A DNA stretch of 6,921 bases, from the NCBI GenBank assembly GCA_031273405.1, contig JAISRW010000273.1:1-6921 (forward strand), given 5' to 3'. The DNA is from Treponema sp. (GTDB lineage: Bacteria > Spirochaetota > Spirochaetia > Treponematales > Breznakiellaceae). Position 1 is the stretch's first letter, and the number at the start of each line of letters is the position of its first letter. The notes under the pieces are model-generated. The model worked only from the letters and a program-made list of their open reading frames with translations. It did not search any database and was not told where the DNA came from. Shown here in pieces: positions 1-6,575 of this stretch. A program made the position numbers and the translations under genes.

Positions 1-2
1 TA

Positions 3-1889
3 AAGATTTACAAAAATCCATTTCAGATCGAATTGGCTGATTCAACAGGTAAAAAAATCTGGAAATCCTATTCCATGCTGGAAAAAATCAGCTTGCTCAA
101 TTCTGAACCTCTTCCCTGCTGTTTTGTTCAAAAGACCGGAACCGGGGAACGGCGCTTCCATTTTTCCTATACACTCTCGGAAGACGAGCGTTTTTACGGA
201 TGCGGCGAGTCTTTTACCCGCCTCAACAAACGGGGGCAAAAAATACTGCTCTGTACTATTGACCCCAAGGGAGTGGAAACGTCTCAAATGTACAAACCGG
301 TTCCTTTTTATATAAGCAGCCGGGGGTACGGGATCTTTATGTACCATTCCTGCCCCATGACATTTGATTTTGGAGCGGCTTACGGAGGCGCCCAGTCTCT
401 GTTCGTGGGAGAAGATTGTTTCGATATGTTTGTTTTCCTCGGTTCCCCAAAAGAGCTTCTGTCCGGGTATACGGAATTTACCGGCCGCAGCCCCATGCTT
501 CCTCCCTGGTCCTTCGGATTATGGATGGGACGCATTACCTATACATCGGAACAGGAGGTATTGGAAACAGCCCGAAAGCTGCGGGATAATAATATTCCCT
601 GCGACGTGATACATTTGGATACCGGATGGTTCAAACAGGAATGGAGATGCGATTTTATTTTTGATCCCCTTCGTTTCCCCGATCCCGGCAGGATGCTTAA
701 AAATCTCCATGACCGGGGCTTCCATTTAAGCCTTTGGCATCTCCCCTACATGACGCCTCAAAACAGGTTGTTTTCAGAAGCCATGGAAAAGGGCTATGCC
801 GTAAAGGATAGCAGCGGGGAAATTCCTACCGAAGACGCGATCTGTGATTTTAGTAATCCCGCCGCGGTCAAATGGTATCAGGACATGCTGGAAAGCGTAC
901 TCCGCCTCGGGGTGGATGTTATAAAAGCCGATTTTGGCGAAGCGGCTCCTTACCGGGGTATTTATCAGAGTGGAAAAAACGGTTGGTTTGAACATAACCT
1001 CTATCCTTTGCGGTATAATAAAGCGGCAGCGGATATTACCCGCATGGTTAAGGGGTACTCTATGATTTGGGGAAGGAGTGCCTGGGCGGGAAGTCAGCGG
1101 TATCCCCTTCATTGGGGAGGGGATGCGGAAAGCACAAACAGCGGTATGGCGGCCACGCTGAGAGGGGGCTTGTCCTTCGGCCTTTCAGGCTTTCCTTTCT
1201 GGAGCCACGATTTGGGCGGTTTTGTCAAAACCCCCAGCCCCGATTTATACCTCCGCTGGACCGCCTTTGGCATGTTCTGCTCCCATGCCCGCTGCCACGG
1301 AAATCCGCCCCGGGAACCCTGGGATTTTTCCGGCGATTTCATGCGGGATTTTCGCGGGCTGGTAGAGTGGCGATATTCCCTTATGCCTTATATTCTTTCC
1401 CAGGCCCGCCGGTGTTCCCAAACAGGTTATCCCATGATACGGCCTCTTTTTTTTGAATTTCCCCAGGATCAAAGCGCCTGGTATCCTGAAGACGAGTTCT
1501 TGTTCGGCGATGATATCCTGGCTGCCCCTATTTTTGAGGATAACGAAAATTCCCGGAATGTATATCTTCCCGAGGGAAGTAAATGGATGGATTATCATAC
1601 CCGAATCTGCTTTGAGGGCGGAAGGTGGTACCGGCTTAAAACGGATCATTATATTATTATTCTTGTCCGGGAAGGGACGGTTATTCCTGTAACGGAGACC
1701 GGGGAATCGGTGGAAACGATGCGCTGGGAAATCTGCCGCTTGAAAATATACCGTAAGGATAATCCGATTCTCAGAGGAACCCTGCCGGACGGTAAAGAGG
1801 GCATTAAAAATCTGTACCTTCCTCTAACGGATCTTGGTAAAGAATATACTCTTTCTGTGGATGGTTCGGAATTGTTGAGCTTTTCCTAA
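3..1889 (+). CDS. Glycoside hydrolase family 31 (alpha-xylosidase / alpha-glucosidase, YicI-like), 5'-truncated by window edge
   Basis: This retaining alpha-glycosidase would remove terminal alpha-xylosyl or alpha-glucosyl units from oligosaccharides, probably in the cytoplasm. The frame is open to the left edge, with KIYKNPFQIE preceding the TTG at 33. That segment resembles the N-terminal beta-domain of YicI-type enzymes, so the TTG is not the real start. About 628 residues are visible against roughly 770 for E. coli YicI, so about 140 are missing. Seen: FYGCGESF (N-domain), PPWSFGLWM opening the barrel, HLDTGWF, the nucleophile motif DVIKADFGE (Asp codon 930-932), GRSAWAGSQRYP, and the acid/base motif HWGGD (Asp codon 1122-1124), then GLSGFPFWSHDLGGF. 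All key catalytic positions are intact. Similarity from memory is closest to YicI, but the beta-strand-1 motif is DTGW where YicI has DCFW, so substrate (xyloside or glucoside) is not settled. The stop lies inside a hairpin (1882-1910). Family is certain; specificity is inference. Confidence 0.93.
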   Translation, partial: KIYKNPFQIELADSTGKKIWKSYSMLEKISLLNSEPLPCCFVQKTGTGERRFHFSYTLSEDERFYGCGESFTRLNKRGQKILLCTIDPKGVETSQMYKPVPFYISSRGYGIFMYHSCPMTFDFGAAYGGAQSLFVGEDCFDMFVFLGSPKELLSGYTEFTGRSPMLPPWSFGLWMGRITYTSEQEVLETARKLRDNNIPCDVIHLDTGWFKQEWRCDFIFDPLRFPDPGRMLKNLHDRGFHLSLWHLPYMTPQNRLFSEAMEKGYAVKDSSGEIPTEDAICDFSNPAAVKWYQDMLESVLRLGVDVIKADFGEAAPYRGIYQSGKNGWFEHNLYPLRYNKAAADITRMVKGYSMIWGRSAWAGSQRYPLHWGGDAESTNSGMAATLRGGLSFGLSGFPFWSHDLGGFVKTPSPDLYLRWTAFGMFCSHARCHGNPPREPWDFSGDFMRDFRGLVEWRYSLMPYILSQARRCSQTGYPMIRPLFFEFPQDQSAWYPEDEFLFGDDILAAPIFEDNENSRNVYLPEGSKWMDYHTRICFEGGRWYRLKTDHYIIILVREGTVIPVTETGESVETMRWEICRLKIYRKDNPILRGTLPDGKEGIKNLYLPLTDLGKEYTLSVDGSELLSFS

Positions 1890-1910
1890 AACTCGGTTAG
1901 TTTTGGGAAA
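1882..1910. repeat. Inverted repeat over the GH31 stop codon (copy A of a dispersed palindrome); possible bidirectional terminator
   Basis: The arms TTTCCTAAAAC (1882-1892) and GTTTTGGGAAA (1900-1910) pair over 11 bp with one G-U, around a 7-nt loop. The hairpin contains the TAA of the GH31 gene and lies between that gene and the convergent PEGA gene. It could end transcripts, but neither side has a U-tract, so a classical intrinsic terminator is doubtful. It aligns at 23 of 29 positions with the hairpin at 4439-4467. Confidence 0.6.
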
Positions 1911-1944
1911 GTCTCTGTTATGTCCGAATTAACCATCCCGGGGG

Positions 1945-3561
1945 CTAATAGATCATGCCGATCCCCACCCCGCCGAAACCACCGGGGGAGCTTCCCCTTA
2001 TCCACAGGCCTCCCAGGAGAGAAAACACAAAACGGGAGGGGGGCGGAAAGAACTTAAGCTCCCCGGCCATCATGAGCGGCGGTGGCCGGGGGTTGTCAGC
2101 CCAGGGGCGGTATTCGGAACGGGCCGAGATGCCGGCGGTAAAGGGGGCCTTCTGCAGGATGAAGCCCCCGGAAAGAAGCAGCCGGGGGGCGCCTTCCCAG
2201 GGGAAGCCTTCGTCTCCTGTCCAGATACAGGCGGGGGTAAGGAGGAGGGAAAAATCCCCGCCCAGGGCCAACGCCAGGGGAAGGAAGATCTCTATCCCTG
2301 TGCCGGCGCCGAAAGGGGAAACCGGGATTACATCGGTCCAGGTAAAGACCGCCCCCGCAGCCGCGGCCAGACGCCGGCCAGCGGCGGGGTTCAGGATCAC
2401 CCATTTGCCGCTTCCTGCTATGCTTGCGTGAACGCCTCCTGAAAAAACAGGGAGCGCGTTCGCGGCGCCAGCAACTTCCAGCCTGTCCAGGGGGGAAAAC
2501 CTGAAGGCCCCGGCAAAAGGGAGACTCGTCCAGGGGCTCTCCGATTCGGGAGGGCTGCCGAACAAAAGGCTCCCCTCAATCTGGAAAGACCCCCGTGGGA
2601 GGACCGCCGGGGAGGGGGCAAAGGCGAGCCCGGCCTTTCCCGACGACAGGGTGAGGGGGTGAATCAGCAGGGAAGAATTCACCGTGATTTCCAGGGAGAC
2701 CCGGGCCGCGCCGCCTGCCGGGGATCGGGCTTCGAGGGTGAGGGAATAAACCCCGTCGGGAACTATCCGGCCCAGGGAGTCCCGGCCATCCCAGACCAGT
2801 TCCTGGTTCCAGGTTGTGAAAGGCCCGGCTTCCTCGGCGAATACAATCTCCCCGGAACTGTTCAACACCGAGAAAGTCCCTCTCCCGGGAGCGGAAACCT
2901 CAAAAACCAGGGCCGTGGTTCCTAGGGAACCGGAATTGGCGGGGTTAAACCGCTCCCGCCGCGCCGAGGCCCCGGAAACACGAAAAGCAGCGGGCTTAAG
3001 GCTGAATTCCAGTTCCTGTACCGAGTCCCGTTTTATATAGACCGTATGGGAAGCCTCCTCCCAGCCGAAGGCCCGGACCCTTATGGTTCTGAATCCCTCG
3101 GCCAGAGTCAGCACAAGGCCCTCCAGCAAAACGCCGTCGGCCAGAATCCGGGGCGACAGGGGCAGGGCTTCCAGCCCCGGAGTGCCACCTTCGGGATTCA
3201 CCCGAATCAGCACCTGTCCCACCGCTTCCCGCAAGGCTGCGGATACTTCCAGGAGGCTCCCCGAACGGATCGTAATGCGGAACCGTCTTTCCGTATAACC
3301 ATCTTTTTCGAGCCTCACGAAATAGCGGCCGGGTAAAATATTCTCAAACCTCAGGGGAGTAGTCCCTCTTTCTATCCCGTCTATAAAGACTTTTGCCCCT
3401 TGGGGCTTGCTGCGGATGACCAGTCCCCTGCCTTCGGTTTCCTCAATGCTGTCCCCGATCCCCCCCCATTCCGGGCGGGTTTCCGCCGCCCCAAGGCCGG
3501 AAGCCGCAAACAGCAGCCCTGCCAGAAAAAGGACGGCGGACGCCTTTACTAGAGTGGTCAT
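1945..3561 (-). CDS. Exported PEGA-domain protein with FlgD-Ig-like domain and probable beta-rich C-terminal envelope domain
   Basis: A 538-residue protein of unknown specific function. Residues 1-26 form a Sec signal peptide (Lys6, hydrophobic 9-20, likely cleavage near LGAA/ET). Residues 46-112 are a PEGA domain: SKPQGAKVFIDG, GTTPL, LPGRYFVRLEKDGY. A weaker PEGA-like repeat follows at about 115-190. Residues about 203-295 resemble the Ig-like FlgD/T9SS-type fold: FNPANSG, then ELVWDGRDSLGRIVPDGVYS. The last ~240 residues are rich in Gly, Pro and alternating hydrophobics and end in an aromatic residue (GIGMIY), as in outer-membrane beta-barrels. I infer a periplasm-facing or outer-membrane protein. 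PEGA domains are common in spirochaete surface proteins. The ATG is the only usable start, since no alternative precedes the signal-peptide Lys. No ribosome site at normal spacing is visible, because GAAGG abuts the ATG. The gene is more G+C-rich than the GH31 gene. It stands alone between the IS remnant and the convergent GH31. Confidence 0.85.
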   Translation of the reverse strand: MTTLVKASAVLFLAGLLFAASGLGAAETRPEWGGIGDSIEETEGRGLVIRSKPQGAKVFIDGIERGTTPLRFENILPGRYFVRLEKDGYTERRFRITIRSGSLLEVSAALREAVGQVLIRVNPEGGTPGLEALPLSPRILADGVLLEGLVLTLAEGFRTIRVRAFGWEEASHTVYIKRDSVQELEFSLKPAAFRVSGASARRERFNPANSGSLGTTALVFEVSAPGRGTFSVLNSSGEIVFAEEAGPFTTWNQELVWDGRDSLGRIVPDGVYSLTLEARSPAGGAARVSLEITVNSSLLIHPLTLSSGKAGLAFAPSPAVLPRGSFQIEGSLLFGSPPESESPWTSLPFAGAFRFSPLDRLEVAGAANALPVFSGGVHASIAGSGKWVILNPAAGRRLAAAAGAVFTWTDVIPVSPFGAGTGIEIFLPLALALGGDFSLLLTPACIWTGDEGFPWEGAPRLLLSGGFILQKAPFTAGISARSEYRPWADNPRPPPLMMAGELKFFPPPSRFVFSLLGGLWIRGSSPGGFGGVGIGMIY

Positions 3562-3567
3562 ACCTTC

Positions 3568-3595
3568 ATTATACGAAGGTTTGCTAAAATTGCAA
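3568..3595 (-). promoter_or_regulatory. Sigma70-type promoter of the PEGA gene, predicted to give a leaderless mRNA
   Basis: Read on the - strand: TTGCAA (3590-3595), a 16-nt spacer, then a perfect TATAAT (3568-3573). Counting seven bases from the -10 box puts +1 at 3561, the A of the ATG. The -10 box is the loop of an inverted repeat, ACCTTC (3562-3567) / GAAGGT (3575-3580). The -35 is the centre of a 12-bp palindrome, AAATTGCAATTT (3587-3598). Either could be an operator. Confidence 0.6.
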
Positions 3596-4279
3596 TTTGG
3601 AGGCTAACGGGTGTCTTTTCGTGCTTTTAGTGGTTGAATTTCTTAAAAGTAAAATTGTCGCAATCCATAATCCGACCCCGTAGTGAACCGTATCCGTTTC
3701 AAAAAAACCTGGTTCCCGCTCGTTGAACGGGTAGTGCGTCCGCACCTGCACCTGTCCGCGGAGCAGCGCACCGGGCCTGGTTCCGCTTATCCCCCGGAGG
3801 GCGAGGCGCTTCTTTTCCTCCCGCAGTTTCCGGTCGATGGTCGCGGGGCTGATTTTCAGTAAATCGGCCCGTACCGCGTCGGTTATGCCGAATGCGGATA
3901 CGGATACCAGAAAGTCCATTTGCGCCCGCAGAAGGGGCGCGGTGAGCTTGCCACAGGGCTGCCGGAAGAAATCCCAGACCGCTTTGAGCGCCTCAATGTC
4001 CGGTGCCGTGTAAACCGCCTTGCCGGCCCGCTTTTTGCGCTTTTTGCGCTTTTTGCGCTTTTTGGGTTTCCCCGCCTTGAGCGTTATCCGTCTGCCGTCA
4101 ATTTCGGCAACGTGCATTTTTTCCCAGTTCGCTAAAATATGCAAGGCATATTTCCGGCAATACCCGGTATTTTCGACAAATTCGTCGAGCATCTTTGTTT
4201 TGCCCTTCCGCCCGGCCTTGCGGTACCGCTTCGCGGTCTCGTTTGTAAGCGCCTGTCTCGTCTTCATGTCTAACCCCAC
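3584..4279 (-). pseudogene. Truncated integrase-type (rve/DDE) transposase, N-terminal fragment
   Basis: This is an open frame of 231 codons, but only about the first 200 look like transposase. The N-terminal part (MKTRQALTNETAKRYRKAG, then VENTGYCRKYALHILANW) resembles the DNA-binding region of integrase-core transposases of the IS481/ISNCY type. A basic KKR repeat lies at residues ~73-84. The first catalytic Asp appears in GFFETDTVHYG at about residue 196. The sequence then stops matching the family and runs 29 unrelated residues to a chance TAG. The rest of the DDE core and the C-terminus are missing, so it cannot be active. GTG at 4279 is preferred over the ATG at 4267 because GGAGG lies 6 nt before it (4286-4290). 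Divergence is near 3676. Exact IS family is uncertain. Confidence 0.75.
4029..4064 (-). repeat. Four perfect 9-bp tandem repeats (CGCTTTTTG) encoding Lys-Lys-Arg units
   Basis: The nine-base unit is repeated four times without mismatch inside the transposase fragment. Read on the - strand it encodes (KKR)4. Slippage by one unit keeps the frame, so copy number may vary between IS copies. Confidence 0.9.
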
Positions 4280-4326
4280 TGGTAGCCTCCGCCTGTGCTA
4301 GTATGGCGGACAGCCGTTTTTATTTT

Positions 4327-4386
4327 GGGTTAGAATTTTATGATGAGGCATGACCCCCGTAGGGTTAGAATTTCGATGAGGCAATG
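4327..4386. repeat. Two direct repeats upstream of the transposase fragment, possible IS-end / transposase-binding sites
   Basis: GGGTTAGAATTT followed by GATGAGGCA occurs at 4327-4350 (three bases between the two parts) and at 4362-4383 (one base between). The two copies start 35 bp apart and are separated by ATGACCCCCGT-like sequence. They sit just outside the transposase start and before the rpmF promoter, where an IS end is expected. No inverted partner is visible on the other side of the remnant, so IS-end status is inference. Confidence 0.6.
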
Positions 4387-4393
4387 CGGGCCG

Positions 4394-4422
4394 TTGACAG
4401 GCATCGCGGTTTTTGTTATAAT
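4394..4422 (+). promoter_or_regulatory. Exact-consensus sigma70 promoter of rpmF-acpP-rnc
   Basis: TTGACA (4394-4399), a 17-nt spacer and TATAAT (4417-4422) match the ideal sigma70 promoter at every hexamer position. The start would be about 4429, giving a leader of about 84 nt before rpmF. Such strength fits an operon for a ribosomal protein and acyl carrier protein. It lies just downstream of the repeats of the IS remnant. Confidence 0.85.
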
Positions 4423-4438
4423 AAACCAATGTTGAGGG

Positions 4439-4467
4439 TTTCTCAAAAACCGGTTGGTTTTGGGGAA
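4439..4467 (+). repeat. Hairpin in the rpmF operon leader (copy B of the dispersed palindrome)
   Basis: The left arm 4440-4451 (TTCTCAAAAACC) pairs with 4456-4467 (GGTTTTGGGGAA): ten Watson-Crick pairs, one G-U and one mismatch, with a GGTT loop. It begins about 10 nt after the predicted transcription start. A T-rich stretch (ATTTTTA) follows, so it could attenuate the operon, but it may equally be only a dispersed repeat. Confidence 0.6.
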
Positions 4468-4512
4468 TTTTTATGCTTACACAAATTGATGTTAGACAAG
4501 CGAGGTTTTTTA

Positions 4513-4701
4513 ATGGCTGTACCCAGATTTAAGACGTCGAAGGCAAGAACAAGCCGCCGGCAGACTATCAATATGAAGCTGACTGCCCCCACGATGGTTG
4601 AATGTAGTAACTGTGGAAACCGGGTGTTATTACACCGGGTATGTCCGAAGTGCGGATTTTACCGGGGCAAACAGGTAATCCTTCCGGAATCAAAGGTATA
4701 A
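4513..4701 (+). CDS. rpmF: 50S ribosomal protein L32
   Basis: A 62-residue structural protein of the large ribosomal subunit. MAVPRFKTSKARTSRR at the N-terminus is the standard bL32 opening (AVPxxxTSKxRxxxRR). A zinc ribbon follows: CSNC and CPKC, two CxxC pairs joined by NRVLLHRV-like sequence, so this is the zinc-binding (C+) form. The ATG at 4513 is preceded by GAGG (4502-4505) at 7-nt spacing. The longer open frame starting at 4384 overlaps the promoter and is not the gene. It is first in the operon, and acpP follows after 12 nt. In many bacteria a DUF177/YceD gene lies directly before rpmF; here that place is taken by the promoter and the IS remnant. Confidence 0.97.
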   Translation: MAVPRFKTSKARTSRRQTINMKLTAPTMVECSNCGNRVLLHRVCPKCGFYRGKQVILPESKV

Positions 4702-4713
4702 GGGGATATCACT

Positions 4714-4950
4714 ATGGACGAATTATTTGAGAAAATGAAGAAGCTGATTGCTGATAAACTGGAGGTTGATGAAGAAAAGATAGCTATGGATGCTTCTTTC
4801 CGCCAGGATCTCGGCGCCGACAGCTTGGATACCTACGAACTGGTCTATGCGATTGAGGAAGAGATGGGTATTTCCATTCCCGATGAAAAGGCCAATGAAT
4901 TTGAAACGGTTCGGGACGCCTACGAATATATTAAATCCCAACAAAAATAA
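4714..4950 (+). CDS. acpP: Acyl carrier protein
   Basis: A 78-residue cytosolic carrier that holds growing acyl chains on 4'-phosphopantetheine during fatty-acid synthesis. It is a small acidic helical protein with the attachment motif GADSLDTYELV; Ser37 (codon 4822-4824) is the phosphopantetheinylated residue. Helix II and III sequence (AIEEEMGISIPDEKA, then TVRDAYEYI) is typical, and the length matches E. coli AcpP (78 with the initiator Met). The start at 4714 has AAGGGG (4700-4705) 8 nt upstream, overlapping the rpmF stop. It is co-transcribed with rpmF and rnc, a common linkage of fatty-acid and RNA-processing genes. Confidence 0.97.
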   Translation: MDELFEKMKKLIADKLEVDEEKIAMDASFRQDLGADSLDTYELVYAIEEEMGISIPDEKANEFETVRDAYEYIKSQQK

Positions 4951-5008
4951 TTTTAGGCCGGACACCCGGGATTTCCAGGGACTGGCTCCGGCGCGAAAAA
5001 AGGTTTTG

Positions 5009-5686
5009 ATGGGTTTTGTCAAGACTGTCGGGATAAGGTTCAAAAGCCTTGAGCTTTTGAACCTTTCTTTTACGCACCGCTCCGTTTCCAACGAGTCTGA
5101 TTATAAATTGAATAATGAAAGGCTCGAATTCCTGGGAGACGCGGTTCTGGGCGCCGTTGCCGCCACTCTGCTCTATGCGCGGCTTGCCGGCCGGCCCGAA
5201 GGGGAACTGGCGAAGATCAAGGCGGTGGTGGTTTCGGAGGATGTGCTTGCCGGCATAGCCAGGGAACTCCAGATCGATAGCCTTCTCCTGCTGGGGAGGG
5301 GAGAGGAAATTTCCGGCGGCAGAACCAAAAAAGCCATCCTTGCCGACGCCCTAGAAGCCCTTATCGGCGCCCTTTACCTTGACTCCGGGTTTAATGCGGT
5401 TTTCCCCTTTGTAAGCCGCTTCCTCGATCCCGAAATCAGCAGAGTCCTGGAAAACCGGCATTACCAGGATTATAAATCCCTCTTGCAGGAACTCTGCCAG
5501 CGCCGTTTTCACGTTTACCCTGTCTACGGCCTCACAAAACGTTCAGGCCCCGAACACGAGCGGCTTTTCTGGATGGAGGTTACGGTTGACGACAGGGTTT
5601 ACGGCACAGGTATGGGGCGGAGCAAAAAGGCGGCGGAGCAGGAAGCAGCCAAGATAGCCTTTGAGACCTTAAACGCGAATAACTAA
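5009..5686 (+). CDS. rnc: Ribonuclease III
   Basis: A dsRNA-specific endonuclease that processes rRNA precursors and structured mRNAs as a Mg2+-dependent homodimer; 225 residues from the chosen start, like E. coli Rnc (226). The catalytic domain (about 1-148) carries NERLEFLGDAV at 36-46, with metal ligands Glu40 and Asp44, then Asp113 and Glu116 in ADALEALIG. The dsRNA-binding domain (about 152-222) runs from YKSLLQELCQ to the GTGMGRSKKAAEQEAA signature. ATG at 5009 is preceded by AAGG (5000-5003) with 5-nt spacing. The frame stays open upstream through part of acpP, and codons just before the ATG (APARKKVL) look like residues seen in longer spirochaete RNase III N-termini. A TTG at 5006 or a CTG at 4982 is therefore possible. 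It is third in the operon, 58 nt after acpP, and converges with nudC. Confidence 0.96.
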   Translation: MGFVKTVGIRFKSLELLNLSFTHRSVSNESDYKLNNERLEFLGDAVLGAVAATLLYARLAGRPEGELAKIKAVVVSEDVLAGIARELQIDSLLLLGRGEEISGGRTKKAILADALEALIGALYLDSGFNAVFPFVSRFLDPEISRVLENRHYQDYKSLLQELCQRRFHVYPVYGLTKRSGPEHERLFWMEVTVDDRVYGTGMGRSKKAAEQEAAKIAFETLNANN

Positions 5687-5721
5687 GAGCCTGTTGCGTG
5701 TGCATAAAGGCAATAGCGCAG

Positions 5722-6555
5722 CTACAGCTTGTCCGCAAGCCAGAAGCCGATGAGAGAGCGGGCCACCGAGCCGTGGCCCGGAAGCTCCGGCAGTTCATCC
5801 CTTTTAAACCAGCGGGCGTCCTCAATCTCAATGTCGTCGGGTTTGATCTCCCCCCCGGCATGGCGGGCGGCAAAACCCAGCATGAGGGAATTGGGAAAGG
5901 GCCAGGGCTGGGAACGTATATAGCGAATGTCTTTGACCTCCAGGCCCACTTCTTCGCGGATTTCCCTAGCTACCGTGGACTCAAGACTTTCGCCGGCTTC
6001 GTTGAACCCAGCGATGAGGCTGTAGACCCGGTTGGAAAATTTTTTGTTATGCGCCAGGAGAGCCTCTCCCTTATCGTTGATGATGATGGTGATCACCGCC
6101 GGGGAAATCCGGGGGAATTCCAGGCGGCCGCAGGCGGGACACCGGCGGGCAAGTTCCCCCGTATCCGCATCCAGGTTTGGGCTGCCGCAGCTTCCGCAGA
6201 AAGCCGAGTCTTTTCTCCATTGGGCGATATGAAAGGCCCGCAAAAGCCTCCCCACCGGGCCAAAACCGTCGACCATAAAGCCGTCGGAGGTCATAAGATT
6301 CACCGCCTGGCGCATGGGCACAGCCCTCCAGCCCGAGGAGAGCAGGGCCTTTCCCGAAACGGAAAGCCCCTGTATGGCCCCCGAACCGTCCACCGAGGGG
6401 ATCTCAAAGCGGTCGCTCTCAAAAGCGGTCCCACAGAACTCCCCGGCCTTTTGAAGGGGTATTTCTTCCTGTAATTGGGAATCTGAAGCATCAGACGGAA
6501 CTACCAGGGTATTTCCCTGAAAAATATATAGGCCTTGACTTAACGGATTGTCCAA
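5722..6555 (-). CDS. nudC: NADH pyrophosphatase / NAD-capped RNA hydrolase, Nudix family
   Basis: A 277-residue enzyme that splits NADH (or the NAD cap of RNA) at the pyrophosphate to NMN(H) and AMP (or 5'-monophosphate RNA). The order matches the NudC family: N-terminal domain 1-115; zinc ribbon with Cys120, Cys123, Cys139 and Cys142 (CGSCG, CPACG); EFPRISPAVI; Nudix box at 183-205 (GFNEAGESLE then REIREEVGL, full GX5EX7REUXEEXGU); and the NudC hallmark SQPWPFPNS at 215-223. Nothing essential is missing and the length is slightly above E. coli NudC (257). The start is TTG (6553-6555), supported by GAGG at 6561-6564 with 5-nt spacing; there is no ATG near. The last codons lie 35 bp from the rnc stop, with no clear terminator between the convergent genes. 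The leader carries strong hairpins. It seems to be a single-gene unit. Confidence 0.95.
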   Translation of the reverse strand: MDNPLSQGLYIFQGNTLVVPSDASDSQLQEEIPLQKAGEFCGTAFESDRFEIPSVDGSGAIQGLSVSGKALLSSGWRAVPMRQAVNLMTSDGFMVDGFGPVGRLLRAFHIAQWRKDSAFCGSCGSPNLDADTGELARRCPACGRLEFPRISPAVITIIINDKGEALLAHNKKFSNRVYSLIAGFNEAGESLESTVAREIREEVGLEVKDIRYIRSQPWPFPNSLMLGFAARHAGGEIKPDDIEIEDARWFKRDELPELPGHGSVARSLIGFWLADKL

Positions 6556-6575
6556 AATAACCTCTGCTATACCCA

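Noticed and set aside
33..35. TTG at 33 as the start of the GH31 gene
   Set aside because: The frame is open to the left edge, and the residues before it (KNPFQIE) fit the family's N-terminal domain, so the true start is outside the window.
1955..2431. 158-residue + strand ORF opposite the PEGA gene
   Set aside because: It is an antisense shadow in G+C-rich DNA; low complexity, no domain, no ribosome site noted.
3618..3650. Inverted partner of the GGGTTAGAATTT repeat on the left of the IS remnant
   Set aside because: TGGTTGAATTT there is a loose match in direct, not inverted, orientation, so it does not define an IS end.
4384..4512. Longer ORF extending rpmF upstream to 4384
   Set aside because: It spans the -35 and -10 boxes. 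L32 begins at MAVPRF, with its own ribosome site at 4502-4505.
5687..5721. Terminator between rnc and nudC
   Set aside because: Only weak GCCT/AAGGC pairing with a long loop and no T-run. The short GCTTG/CAAGC hairpin near 5727 lies inside nudC.
5698..6474. 258-residue + strand ORF opposite nudC
   Set aside because: It is antisense to a complete NudC with all motifs; the translation shows no recognisable motif.
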